58,568 nucleotides of DNA from an uncultured Ectothiorhodospiraceae bacterium (GCA_937141935.1 CAKZQS010000032.1:1-58568); one strand, 5' to 3'; positions 28,179-38,664 are shown, counted from the stretch's first letter. Numbers and translations are program-made. The notes: generated from the sequence alone by a model not told the origin.

Positions 28179-29306
28179 CTAGAGCCGGCGCGGGTTGTAC
28201 AGGCGCTCGTGCTCGTCCAGCGCGTAGCGGTCGGTCATGCCGGCCAGGTAGTCGCAGACGGCGCGCTCGAGCCCATGGGCCTCGACGGCCTGGGCGACTT
28301 CGGCCGACAGCAGCTCCGGCGCCTGGGTGTAGGCCTCAAAGATTTCGCGCAACACCCGCTGGGCCTTGTAGGTGCTGCGCAGCACCCGCGGGTGGCTGTA
28401 CAGGTGGCGGTGCAAAAAGCGCTTCAGCTCGGCCGACTCCTGCGCCGCCTGCTCGGAATAGGCGATGACCGGCGCGCCGGCGGCGCGAATCCCGTCGATC
28501 GTGTCGGCGCCCAGCGCCTCCAGCCGGCGCTGCGATTCGCGGGTCAGGTCCACCACCAGGTGGTTGATGATGCGGCGGATCACCTCGTGGCGGCGCTGGC
28601 GGCGCGTGCGCGGCGCGGCCTGCTCCTGCGCGATGCGCGCAAAGCGGCCGAACAGCGGCACCTCGCACAGCGCCTCCCAGTCCAGCAGCCCGGCGCGCAA
28701 GCCGTCGTCGATGTCGTGGTTGTTGTAGGCGATCTCGTCGGCCAGGTTGGCCAGCTGCGCCTCGGCACTGGGGTGGCTGCGCTCCAAAAAGCGCTGGCCG
28801 ACCTCGCCCAGCTCGCGCGCCTTGGCCCGCGAGCAATGCTTGAGGATGCCCTCGCGGGCCTCAAAGCTCAGATTCAGGCCGTCAAAGCCGGCGTACTTGG
28901 TTTCCAGCGTGTCGACCACCCGCAGGCTCTGCAGGTTGTGCTCGAAGCCGCCGTGCTCGCGCATGCAGCGGTTCAGCACCTCCTGGCCGGCATGGCCGAA
29001 GGGCGTGTGGCCGAGGTCGTGCGCCAGCGCGATGGTCTCGACCAGGTCCTCGTTCAGCGCCAGGCTGCGCGCGATCGTGCGCGCGATCTGCGCGACCTCC
29101 AGCGAATGCGTCAGCCGGGTGCGAAACAGGTCGCCCTCGTGGTTGACGAAGACCTGGGTCTTGTAGACCAGCCGGCGGAAGGCGGCCGAATGGACAATGC
29201 GGTCGCGGTCGCGCTGGTACTCGCTGCGCATCTGCGGCGGCGCCTCGGCATGGACCCGCCCGCGGCTGCGCGCGGGGTCGGCGGCATAGGGGGCGAGCGT
29301 GCTCAC
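28179..29306 (-). CDS. dgt: dGTPase-like deoxynucleotide triphosphohydrolase
   Basis: 375 residues if started at the GTG at 29306. HD-domain enzyme that splits dNTPs into nucleoside and triphosphate. Signatures: RSRGRVHAEAPPQMRSEYQR, RDRDRIVHSAAFRRLVYKTQ, RTRLTHSLEVAQIAR with His67, and LAHDLGHTPFGHAG with His96-Asp97, all metal ligands. It belongs to the deoxyguanosinetriphosphate triphosphohydrolase-like subgroup rather than E. coli Dgt itself. No good Shine-Dalgarno sequence is seen; upstream in-frame ATGs (29405, 29369) would lie over the opposite gene's promoter and lack similarity. Confidence 0.93.
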   Translation of the reverse strand: MSTLAPYAADPARSRGRVHAEAPPQMRSEYQRDRDRIVHSAAFRRLVYKTQVFVNHEGDLFRTRLTHSLEVAQIARTIARSLALNEDLVETIALAHDLGHTPFGHAGQEVLNRCMREHGGFEHNLQSLRVVDTLETKYAGFDGLNLSFEAREGILKHCSRAKARELGEVGQRFLERSHPSAEAQLANLADEIAYNNHDIDDGLRAGLLDWEALCEVPLFGRFARIAQEQAAPRTRRQRRHEVIRRIINHLVVDLTRESQRRLEALGADTIDGIRAAGAPVIAYSEQAAQESAELKRFLHRHLYSHPRVLRSTYKAQRVLREIFEAYTQAPELLSAEVAQAVEAHGLERAVCDYLAGMTDRYALDEHERLYNPRRL

Positions 29307-29342
29307 GCGCGCACTGTAGCAGCGCGCCCGGCCCGAGCGCGC

Positions 29343-29348
29343 TAAAAT
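29343..29348 (+). promoter_or_regulatory. -10 box for the PKD lipoprotein gene
   Basis: TAAAAT (29343-29348), 74 bases upstream of the ATG at 29423, in the divergent gap with dgt. No clear -35 partner. Confidence 0.35.
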
Positions 29349-29422
29349 GTGCCGCGAGAACCTGGCCATGCCGGAACGGCTGAAACAGAGCGGCGCAGCC
29401 GCCACCTTGGGGGGAGAACCCG

Positions 29423-30793
29423 ATGACGACGATGATTCGCGCTGCGCGCCTGCGCAGCCTGCCGCTGGCCTGTGCCAGCCTGATCCTGCTGGCCGCCTGC
29501 GGCAGCGAAGACAGCACCACCCAGGCGCCCTCGCGGGCGACCGAGGGCCCCAACGCGCTGCAGGCCGCGCTGCTGGCCAGCGGTCTGGGCACGCAGCAGG
29601 CCGCGCCGCCGCAAAGCCTGGGCTTCGACCGCCGGCCCGAGCTGGCCGCCCGCGATGGCGTGCTGGAGCGCGAGCTGGTCGTGGACACGCTGACCGGCCG
29701 GCCCGGCCTGAGCCTGCCGCTGACGCTGCGCAGCCACAGCGGTACGCGCATTCAGGCGCTGTACCTGCAGGTCGGTGGGGCCAGCGGCGCGCGCCGGCTG
29801 GACCTGGCCGAGGCCGAGGCCGCCGAGCTGGCGCTGGACCTGGAACTGGAAGTGCAGGCCGCCAGCGTGGCCCCCGAGGGCTTCTGCTTCGACCTTGCGC
29901 TGGAGGATGCGCTGGCTCGCGTGTCGGCCCCGCTGCGCCAATGCGCGCTGGGTCAGGCGGGCGCGCGCAGCGTCGTGGCGCCGGCGGCCTTCAGCGCCCT
30001 GGCGGACAGCGAGCTGCGGCTCGCGCCGCTGCGGCTGGACCCGGGCCTGGCCGCACGCTGGACCGTGCTTGGCGTGGAAGGCACGCCGACCCCCGAGTTC
30101 AGCGATGACGGCGACGCCGTGCGCTTCACGCCGGCCGCCGGTCGCTACCTGCTGCGTGTCGAGGCCGGCGGCCAGTCCGACCTGAGCCGCCTGACGGTAC
30201 GGGCGCAGGCGCCGCTGCAGGCCGAAGCCGGCGCAGACCGCCGCGCCGATGCGGGCGAAACGCTGACCTTGTGGGGCGATGCCAGCGCGGCGGCGGACAG
30301 CGTGCAGTTCGCCTGGACGCGGGAGGGCCAGCCGGCCGGCGACACCCGCGACCTGACGATCAACCCGCAGGCCGCCGACATCGGCCGCAGCCTGGTCTAC
30401 ACGCTGACGGTGACGCCCATCGCGGGCGGCGAGAGCGGCAGCGACAGCGTCACCGTGCAGGTGCGCGACCCGGCCAACCTGCCGCCCACCGCCGATGCGG
30501 GGCGCGACCAGACGGCGGGCGAGGGCGCCCGTGTGCAGCTGGACGGGCGCGGCAGCCGCGACCTGGACAGCGACACGCTCGATTACGCCTGGGCGCAGGT
30601 GATCCCGCCCGGCGAACCGACCCCGCGCGTGGAGCTCGAGAATGCCGACACGGCGCAGCCCAGCTTCGTGGCGCCGACGGTCGATAGCACCCTGGTGCTG
30701 GAGTTCGAGCTGACGGTTCGCGACGCCAACGGCAACGCCGACAGCGACCGCATGCAGGTCACCGTCGAAAACGACATCGAAGGCGGTAACTGA
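29423..30793 (+). CDS. Lipoprotein with PKD/REJ-type Ig-like domains
   Basis: 456 residues. Lipoprotein signal with lipobox LAAC (Cys26); GGGGAGAA precedes the start. The N-terminal ~180 residues are unrecognised, with two Cys (CFDL, RQCAL). From ~245 come two Ig-like domains: the second begins NLPPTADAGRDQTAGEGARV, then LDGRGSRDLDSDTLDYAWAQ, a PKD/REJ pattern; VLEFELTVRDANGNADSDRM closes it. Secreted or outer-membrane, perhaps binding a polysaccharide or protein. It stands 190 bases upstream of the SH3b-TonB receptor on the same strand; whether they share a transcript is not evident. Confidence 0.8.
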   Translation: MTTMIRAARLRSLPLACASLILLAACGSEDSTTQAPSRATEGPNALQAALLASGLGTQQAAPPQSLGFDRRPELAARDGVLERELVVDTLTGRPGLSLPLTLRSHSGTRIQALYLQVGGASGARRLDLAEAEAAELALDLELEVQAASVAPEGFCFDLALEDALARVSAPLRQCALGQAGARSVVAPAAFSALADSELRLAPLRLDPGLAARWTVLGVEGTPTPEFSDDGDAVRFTPAAGRYLLRVEAGGQSDLSRLTVRAQAPLQAEAGADRRADAGETLTLWGDASAAADSVQFAWTREGQPAGDTRDLTINPQAADIGRSLVYTLTVTPIAGGESGSDSVTVQVRDPANLPPTADAGRDQTAGEGARVQLDGRGSRDLDSDTLDYAWAQVIPPGEPTPRVELENADTAQPSFVAPTVDSTLVLEFELTVRDANGNADSDRMQVTVENDIEGGN

Positions 30794-30912
30794 GGCCCGC
30801 GGCCGGCCCTGCACCAGTCTGGGGCAGGGTCGGTTGGCCGGGGCCCCCAAATTCGCCACGCAGGCCGATTTGGTGCGGTTTTGCGCGCGCTTCCCCTGAT
30901 GAAAAAAGTTCG

Positions 30913-30936
30913 TTACAGTCGGGGCAGCCGCTGTAA
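30913..30936. promoter_or_regulatory. Inverted repeat upstream of the SH3b-TonB receptor
   Basis: TTACAG (30913-30918) and CTGTAA (30931-30936) are perfect reverse complements 12 bases apart, 48 bases before the receptor's ATG. Candidate operator; the regulator is unknown. Confidence 0.4.
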
Positions 30937-30983
30937 AGGCGGCCAAATATATCGAGCCACAAGACTCAACAGGGAGACGCTCA

Positions 30984-33935
30984 ATGAGCTATCAGGGTCG
31001 CGGACCATCACGTGGGTCCGCCATGACTATTGCCCTTGCCGCCACAATTGGCGCAACGGGTATGGCGAGTGCGGACGAAGGGACGACGAAAATCCGCATC
31101 AATATGCGGGAGGCGCCGGACCTGAACACGCGGATCGTCACCACGCTGGAGCGTGGTGCCACCGTCGAGGTTCTCGGCTACGACGGCGATTACGCGATGA
31201 TTCGCGACAGCGAAGGCAACGTCGGCTATCTGAAGTCGAAGTACCTGAATGTCGAATCGGGTGCGGTGGCCGAGTCGGCCCCGGCGCCGATGGCGGCTGC
31301 TCCGGCCGCACCGGCCACGCCGGCCGAGCCGGCCAGCCAGCAGCCCGCTGCGCCGCCGGAAATCCCCGAACTGCAGCGCGCCGAGCCCTCCTCGGCCGAT
31401 TCGGTCTTTGAGCCGGATGCCGAGCCGCGCGACGCCGATGCCGTTCGCCTGGACAAGATCTCGGTCACCGGTTCGCGCCTGAAGCGCTCCGACATCGAGG
31501 GTGCGCTGCCGGTCGCCGTGATCAGCCGTGAGGACATCGACCTCTCCGGCAACATCACCGTCGGTGACATCCTGCGCAACACCACCTTCAACACCTTTGG
31601 CTCCTTCCGCCAGCAGTCGGGCAGCTCCGCCCAGTCGCTGGTGTCGGTCAGCCTGCGGGGCCTGGGCCCCGAGCGCACGCTGGTGCTGATCGACGGCCGT
31701 CGCGCGCCGAAGGCGCCCTTCGCGCCGACCGCGCAGGACATGAACGCGATCCCGCTGGCGGCCATCGAGCGCATCGAGATCCTGTCCGACGGTGCTTCCG
31801 CCGTGTACGGCTCGGATGCGCTCGGCGGCGTGGTCAACCTGATCATGCGCAAGGACTTCGAGGGCTGGCAGGTCTCCTATCAGGAGTCCGACCCCTCCCG
31901 CGAAGGCGGCGACATCAAGCAGGGCCAGTTGGTTGTGGGCTCGAGCGGCGAGCGCGGCCACATCGTCATGGGCGCGTCCTTCCACAGCAAGGACATCGTC
32001 TTTGCCCGGGACAGCCTGTTCAATACGCCCGGCCAGAGCTTCTTCTCGAACAACTACACGCCGATCGAGGGCCCGAACGAGGGCGATCTGGACTTCCTGC
32101 CCGGCGGCTGTAATGACGACGCCAGCGTCAACACCGGCCCCGGCTACAGCCTGATCCCCTACGTCGACGCCGACGGCAACCCGCTGTCGCCCTCCGGCCA
32201 GCGTTGCGCCTTCGACTTCAACCTGGTCGCGGCGGACGAGGCGGCGGTCGACAACCAGTCGGCCTTTGCCCGTGGCACCTACGAGATCAATGATGACTGG
32301 TTCATCAACAGCATGGCCTCGATCTCGAATGCCGGCTCCTTCGGCCGTTATGCGCCGACGCCGGGCTTCTTCACCGTCTCTGGCGAGGTGCTGTCCGACA
32401 ACACCAACGGCCAGGTGACCGACGACTCCTATGTGTACCACCGCTTCGCGGCGGTCGGCCCGCGGGACACGGAAACCGAAGCCAACGTCTACGACATCGT
32501 GGGTGAACTGCAAGGCCGCATCGGCGAGATCGACCTCGCCGTCGGTGCCCGTTTCAACGAGTACAAGTACATCGAGCTGGGTCGCAACTACGTGGTGCGT
32601 CCGCTGGCCGAGCAGGCCGCGGCCGATGGCTCCTACAACTTCGTCTCGCCGCTGGACAACGACCCGTCGGTGCTCAAGGGCATCGCCGCGACGATCAACC
32701 GCGAGTCGATCTGGGAGACCCAGGAGTACTTCGTCGACGCCTCGATGCCGATCTTCGAGATGGGCGGCGGCTTCGCCCAGCTGGCTGTCGGCGCCGAGAC
32801 GCGGACCGAGGTCTATTCCGACACCTATGACTCGCTGCAGGAAGCCGGTGTGATCCTGGGCAGTGCCGGCAACTCGGCCGGCGGTGCGCGGGATGTCACC
32901 TCCTTCTACGCCGAGACGCTGTTCCCGGTCACGATGGATCTGGAGCTGACCGCGGCCGTGCGCTACGACGACTACTCCGACTACGGGGATGACGTGTCGC
33001 CGAAGGTATCGGCCCGCTGGAAGGCGGCGGATTCGCTGACGGTTCGGGCCTCCTACGGCCAGGGCTTCCGCGCGCCGACGCTGGACATCCTGACCCAGCA
33101 GCCGACCTTCTCGGCCGAGTCGATCAACAACGACGAGCAGACCTGTATCGCCACCGGCGGGGTGTTCTCCGACGGCGCGTGCAGCACCTCCTCGCAGGTC
33201 GACACGATCTTCCTCGCCAACCCGCTGCTGGATTCGGAGAAGTCCGATCAGTTCAGCATCGGCTTCGCGGCGGACGTGACCGAGTGGATGGACCTGACGC
33301 TCGACTACTACAACATCACCATCGAGGACCTGATCCTCGAGTTCGACCCGGATGAGATCCTGGACCGCCTGGCGGCCGGCGACCCGATTCCGGCCGGCCT
33401 CGGGATCACCCGCCTGCCCAACCAGGGCAACCGCATCGACGAGGTGACTGCAGGCTTCGCCAACTCCGGCGACCTGGAGACCTCCGGCATCGATCTGAGC
33501 ATCGATATGCGCTTCAACCTGGGCGAGTGGGGCCGGATCAACAGCTACCTCAAGGGCGTTTACGTCCTCGACTACACCGAGAGCGGTGGTCGTAACGAGG
33601 TGGGCGATCCGGAGTTCCCGGAAATGCGTTGGAACATGAACAACGCGTGGTCGCTGGGCGCCCTGGGCGCGGCCTGGAACATCAACTTCATTGGTGACCA
33701 GGCGGCCGAGGTGTCCGGTGGCGGTGTGCAGAGCGGGCATATCCCGACCTACATCACCCACGACATCCAGGTGAACTACACCTTCGATTTCGGCACCACG
33801 ATCACCGTGGGCGCAGTGAACGCCTTCGACAAGGAGCCCGATCCGCGCTCCGCTGCCGATGGCCGCAACTACGACTTCGATCTGTACGACCAGTACGGCC
33901 GTACGCCTTACTTCAAGCTGACGCAGCGCTTCTGA
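30984..33935 (+). CDS. TonB-dependent receptor with N-terminal SH3b domain
   Basis: 983 residues. Signal peptide ends GMASA near residue 30. Residues 35-90 are a bacterial SH3 domain: IRINMREAPDLNTRIVTTL, then GATVEVLGYDGDYAMIR and GNVGYLKSKYL. A Pro/Ala-rich linker (91-150) follows, then a TonB-box-like LDKISVTGSRLKRSDIEG at ~157 and the plug (RGLGPERTLVLIDGRRAP, then ERIEILSDGASAVYGSDALG, and NLIMRKDF). The barrel ends with Phe (YFKLTQRF). The receptor half resembles the large Xanthomonadales/Caulobacter-type group. GGGAGACGC precedes the start. SH3b domains usually bind peptidoglycan or peptides and are not normally found in TonB receptors; the domain would lie in the periplasm. Ligand unknown. 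Confidence 0.93.
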   Translation: MSYQGRGPSRGSAMTIALAATIGATGMASADEGTTKIRINMREAPDLNTRIVTTLERGATVEVLGYDGDYAMIRDSEGNVGYLKSKYLNVESGAVAESAPAPMAAAPAAPATPAEPASQQPAAPPEIPELQRAEPSSADSVFEPDAEPRDADAVRLDKISVTGSRLKRSDIEGALPVAVISREDIDLSGNITVGDILRNTTFNTFGSFRQQSGSSAQSLVSVSLRGLGPERTLVLIDGRRAPKAPFAPTAQDMNAIPLAAIERIEILSDGASAVYGSDALGGVVNLIMRKDFEGWQVSYQESDPSREGGDIKQGQLVVGSSGERGHIVMGASFHSKDIVFARDSLFNTPGQSFFSNNYTPIEGPNEGDLDFLPGGCNDDASVNTGPGYSLIPYVDADGNPLSPSGQRCAFDFNLVAADEAAVDNQSAFARGTYEINDDWFINSMASISNAGSFGRYAPTPGFFTVSGEVLSDNTNGQVTDDSYVYHRFAAVGPRDTETEANVYDIVGELQGRIGEIDLAVGARFNEYKYIELGRNYVVRPLAEQAAADGSYNFVSPLDNDPSVLKGIAATINRESIWETQEYFVDASMPIFEMGGGFAQLAVGAETRTEVYSDTYDSLQEAGVILGSAGNSAGGARDVTSFYAETLFPVTMDLELTAAVRYDDYSDYGDDVSPKVSARWKAADSLTVRASYGQGFRAPTLDILTQQPTFSAESINNDEQTCIATGGVFSDGACSTSSQVDTIFLANPLLDSEKSDQFSIGFAADVTEWMDLTLDYYNITIEDLILEFDPDEILDRLAAGDPIPAGLGITRLPNQGNRIDEVTAGFANSGDLETSGIDLSIDMRFNLGEWGRINSYLKGVYVLDYTESGGRNEVGDPEFPEMRWNMNNAWSLGALGAAWNINFIGDQAAEVSGGGVQSGHIPTYITHDIQVNYTFDFGTTITVGAVNAFDKEPDPRSAADGRNYDFDLYDQYGRTPYFKLTQRF

Positions 33936-33959
33936 TTGCGCCAAACTTGACGAGCTTGG

Positions 33960-33987
33960 AAGGCCCCGCAAGGGGCCTTCTTTTTTT
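33960..33987 (+). terminator. Rho-independent terminator of the TonB receptor gene
   Basis: AAGGCCCC (33960-33967) and GGGGCCTT (33972-33979) around GCAA, followed by C and seven T. Strong. It lies 24 bases after the receptor stop and 28 bases before the methyltransferase start, so the next gene needs read-through or its own promoter. Confidence 0.95.
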
Positions 33988-34014
33988 GGGGACGTCCTTG
34001 AATAGAAGAGCACT

Positions 34015-34986
34015 GTGACGACGGACAGCAAGGCGCAGCGACGCGCCGCCTGGCAGGACTACTGGACCCGGGGGGCGCTGCAGTCCAGCGGCGGCGCGCC
34101 CGGCTACATCGGCGCGATCCGCGACTACTGGCTGGGCGCGTTAGCGCCGCTGCCGGCCGACAGCCGGGTGCTGAACCTGGGCTGCGGCAATGGCGCGCTG
34201 GAGCGTTTGTTTCGCGATGTCCCGGGTCCGCGCTTCGTCAGCGTGGATCTGGCGGAGGTCGGCCCCGAGTGGGTGGATGGACTGAGCCCGCAGGCGCGAG
34301 CCCGTTTTGAATTTCATGGCGGCACGGACATGGAGGCGCTGCCGCTGGAGGCGGCCAGCGTCGACGCGGTCGTGTCGCAATATGGGCTGGAATATGCCCG
34401 CCCCGAGCCGGCCTGGGCGGAGATCCGCCGGGTCGCTCGGCCCGGCGCCCGGCTGGCGCTGCTGCTGCACCACGCCGATTCGCTGCTGGCGCGCAGCGCC
34501 GCGGGCGAGGCCGAGCAGGGGCGGTACCTGCTGCAGGAGTCGGCGCTGCTGGAGGCCGCCGCCGCGCTGGTGCCCTTCCTGGCCATGGCCGCCAACCCGG
34601 CCGGGCGGGAGCGCCTGGGCCGCGACCCGCAGGCCGCGCGCCTGCGTGAACGCTACAACGAGGCGCAGGCCGCAGCGCGCGCCTGGCAAGGCGGGCAGGG
34701 GGCCGGCGGTTTGCTGGAGGACGTGGCCACCGGCGTGCACCAGTCGCTGGGCGCCATCGGGCGGCTGGGCCGCGATGCGGTCGAGCGTCACCTCGCCGTT
34801 GTGCGCGAGCGCATCGAGCACGCCGTGCTGCGCCAGCGCGAGCTGACGGCCGTGGCCCTGGACGAGGCCGCCTTCGCCGCGCTGTGCGCGCAGGTCGAAT
34901 CCTGGGGCGGGCGCGTCGACAGGCGCGAGCCGCTGTACGAAGGCGACTCGCTGCTCGGCTGGGTGCTCGAAGGGGCGCTGCCATGA
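34015..34986 (+). CDS. Class I SAM-dependent methyltransferase
   Basis: 323 residues from a GTG preceded by GAAGAG. Motif I is RVLNLGCGNGALERL (about residues 50-64), the acidic residue binding the ribose is VSVDLAEVG, and motif II/III region reads DAVVSQYGLEYARPEPAW. The following helical half (Arg/Ala/Glu-rich) has no catalytic marker and ends EPLYEGDSLLGWVLEGALP. The substrate is unknown. The stop overlaps the sulfotransferase start (ATGA 34983-34986), so the two are translated together, right downstream of the SH3b-TonB receptor. Confidence 0.88.
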   Translation: MTTDSKAQRRAAWQDYWTRGALQSSGGAPGYIGAIRDYWLGALAPLPADSRVLNLGCGNGALERLFRDVPGPRFVSVDLAEVGPEWVDGLSPQARARFEFHGGTDMEALPLEAASVDAVVSQYGLEYARPEPAWAEIRRVARPGARLALLLHHADSLLARSAAGEAEQGRYLLQESALLEAAAALVPFLAMAANPAGRERLGRDPQAARLRERYNEAQAAARAWQGGQGAGGLLEDVATGVHQSLGAIGRLGRDAVERHLAVVRERIEHAVLRQRELTAVALDEAAFAALCAQVESWGGRVDRREPLYEGDSLLGWVLEGALP

Positions 34987-36458
34987 GCGCGGACAAGGTC
35001 GCGCGGCTTTGGGCGGGGGCGCAGCAGGCGCTGGCGCAGGGGCCGCGGCAACAGGCCATCTGGTGCCTGGAGCAGATCATCCAGCTCGACCCGGCCCATC
35101 GCGAGGCGCACCGGCGCCTGGCCGAACTGTTGCGCGCGGATGGCGATGCCGAGCGCGCCGCCGCGCTGTGTGTGCGGCTGCTGCGCAGCCATCCCGACGA
35201 CGCGCAGGCGCTGACGACGCTGGGCGAGCTGCTGGAGGATCTGGGCGAGTTCGAGCAGGCGCGCGAGGTGTACACTCGCGCCACCCGCCAGCGGGGCGAT
35301 CAGTCCTTCGCGCTGGGCCAGCTGCTGGCGCTGGACCGGGGCCAGCTGCCGCCCGAGGCCATTGCCCGGGCGCAAGCCCTGCTGGATGCCGGGGGCAGCC
35401 CGCGGGCGCGGGCGCTGATTGCCTACGGCCTGGGCAAGCTGCACGACCGCCGCGGTGAGCACGCGCAGGCGCTGCGCTGCTGGGAGCAGGCCAACGCGGC
35501 GCGGCGCGCGCAGTGCGGCCCGCTGGACCGGCAGGCCCTGGCGGCGCGCGTCGCGCGCACGCGCGAGGCGTTTTCGGCCGCGCACTACGCCCGGCAAAAG
35601 GGCTGGATGGCGCGCCCGGAGCAACCGATCTTTATCGTCGGCATGCCGCGCAGCGGCACCACGCTGATCGAGCAGGTCTTGTCGCGGCACCCGCAGGTGC
35701 GCGCATTGGGCGAATCGCCGGCGATGCCGGCGGTGGCCGATCGCATGCCGGCGCTGGCCGCCTCGACGCTGCGCTGGCCCGAGGCCGTGGCCGAGCTGAC
35801 CCAGCAGGCCGTTTATGAGGGCGGCAAGGCCTACATGCAGCTCTCCGGGGCCCCCACGGCGCAGCGCTGGACCGACAAGGCACCGCTAAACATCTTCCAC
35901 GTCGGGCTGATCCGCGCGCTGTTCCCGCACGCCCGCGTGCTGCTGCTGCTGCGCGACCCGCGCGATGTGCTGCTGTCGATCTACGAGCAGAACTTCGCGC
36001 TGCACCAGACCTTTGCCACCGACTGGGAGGATCTGGCCTTTTATTACGCCCGCTTCGCCGAGCTCTGCGCGCACTGGCAGGCGCAGGGGCTGATCGACGC
36101 CGTGCTGGGCTATGAGGGCTTTGTGGCCGCGCCGCGGGCGGGCGTGGATGCGCTGCTCGCCGCCACCGGCCTGCCGCCGGAGCCGCGCTGCCACCGGCCG
36201 GAGGCCGCCGAGCGCGCCGTGGCCACGCCCAGCCGCTGGCAGGTGCGCCAGCCCATCAACACCTCGGCCCGGGGCCGCTGGCAGCGCTATGGCGAAGGGT
36301 TGCAGCCCTTGCTGGAAGCGCTGCAGCGCGAGGGCGTCGATGCCGACGCCGTGTTGGCGCGGGCCCAGCAGCCCCTGCACACAGGCGCTGGTGCCGGGGC
36401 TGGGGCTGGGGCCGGGGCTGGCTCGGGGGCCGAATCCGGGGCGGACGCGGGCGCCTAG
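34983..36458 (+). CDS. TPR-containing sulfotransferase
   Basis: 491 residues. Residues 1-200 form about five TPR helix pairs (QQAIWCLEQIIQLDPAHREA, DAQALTTLGELLEDLGEFEQ). From 215 on is a sulfotransferase: the PAPS 5'-phosphate loop IFIVGMPRSGTTLIEQVLSR, the region WTDKAPLNIFHVGLI and the 3'-phosphate site LLLLRDPRDVLLSIYEQNF. Transfers sulfate from PAPS to an acceptor; TPRs usually bind protein or peptide partners. The last ~20 residues are a Gly-Ala repeat. The end overlaps the pgl stop on the other strand inside CCTAGG. In Xanthomonadales such TPR sulfotransferases often stand beside TonB receptors, as here; the acceptor is not known. Confidence 0.93.
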   Translation: MSADKVARLWAGAQQALAQGPRQQAIWCLEQIIQLDPAHREAHRRLAELLRADGDAERAAALCVRLLRSHPDDAQALTTLGELLEDLGEFEQAREVYTRATRQRGDQSFALGQLLALDRGQLPPEAIARAQALLDAGGSPRARALIAYGLGKLHDRRGEHAQALRCWEQANAARRAQCGPLDRQALAARVARTREAFSAAHYARQKGWMARPEQPIFIVGMPRSGTTLIEQVLSRHPQVRALGESPAMPAVADRMPALAASTLRWPEAVAELTQQAVYEGGKAYMQLSGAPTAQRWTDKAPLNIFHVGLIRALFPHARVLLLLRDPRDVLLSIYEQNFALHQTFATDWEDLAFYYARFAELCAHWQAQGLIDAVLGYEGFVAAPRAGVDALLAATGLPPEPRCHRPEAAERAVATPSRWQVRQPINTSARGRWQRYGEGLQPLLEALQREGVDADAVLARAQQPLHTGAGAGAGAGAGAGSGAESGADAGA

Positions 36459-37142
36459 GGCGCCCAGTAGCAGTGCAGGCCGGCGAGCAGCGCCCGCAGC
36501 GGCATCGCTGCCACGGCCTCGGGCTCGGCCTGCACGCGCTGCCAGGTGGCGCGCTTGGCGGCGCCTTCGATATGTAGCGCGCGCCAGCGCGCCTGGCCGA
36601 GCAGGCGCGGCGTCAGCGTGATGCGCGGCGTGGGCTGGCTGGCCGGGCGCATCGCGGCGCAGAGCCGCGGGCTGTCCAGTGCCGCCGGCAGCTCCGGGGC
36701 ATCGGGGAACAGCGAGGCGGTGTGGCCGTCCTCGCCCAGCCCCAGCACCAGCGCGGCGGGTGGGCCGGGCAGCGCCAGCAGGCGCTGTTCCACCTCGGCC
36801 TGTCCGGCATGCGGCGTCGGGGCGCTGGTGGTCAGGGACACGGCCCGGGCCCGCGCGGCGGCGCCCTGCAGCAGCTCGCGGCGAATCAGGCCGATATTGC
36901 TGGCCGGGTCGTCTTCGGGCACCCAGCGCTCGTCGGCCGGCACCACGACGACCCGTGACCAGTCCAGCGTGCTGCCGCGCAGCGCATGGAAAAAGCGCGT
37001 CGGCGTGCGCCCGCCACTGACCACCAGCACCGCCTGCTCCTGGCCCCCCAGCGCGACCTCCAGCGCGGTGGCCACGTCGGCCGCCAGCGCGGCGGCCAGG
37101 CTCAGCGGGTCGGGGTAGGGGCGCCAGTGCGTCGCTTCGGGC

Positions 37143-37162
<20 letters not shown>
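36455..37162 (-). CDS. pgl: 6-phosphogluconolactonase
   Basis: 235 residues from the ATG at 37162. Hydrolyses 6-phosphogluconolactone to 6-phosphogluconate. Family motifs: AVLVVSGGRTPTRFFHAL, VVVPADERWVPEDDPASNIG and VLGLGEDGHTASLFPDAPEL (the SugarP-isomerase-type fold). Residues upstream of 37162 are Pro/Arg-rich and not family-like. It overlaps zwf by 20 bases and ends with its stop overlapping the convergent sulfotransferase stop. Part of the Entner-Doudoroff set. Confidence 0.95.
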
Positions 37163-38621
<1,459 letters not shown>

Positions 38622-38639
38622 CGTCGTCGCACCTCCAGG

Positions 38640-38664
38640 CCACGGCCCGTGACGTAGGCCGTGG
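38640..38664. promoter_or_regulatory. Inverted repeat between zwf and edd
   Basis: CCACGGCC (38640-38647) and GGCCGTGG (38657-38664) are perfect reverse complements with a 9-base spacer, in the 108-bp divergent gap. Centre about 30 bases before zwf. The known HexR site (TGTAATTAAATTACA) is not present, so if this is the operator a different regulator acts. Confidence 0.4.

Noticed and set aside
33936-34014. A small precursor peptide (RiPP) next to the sulfotransferase
   Set aside because: The gap holds only the terminator; no ORF with a start site and Tyr-containing core is seen here or at 36459-36480.
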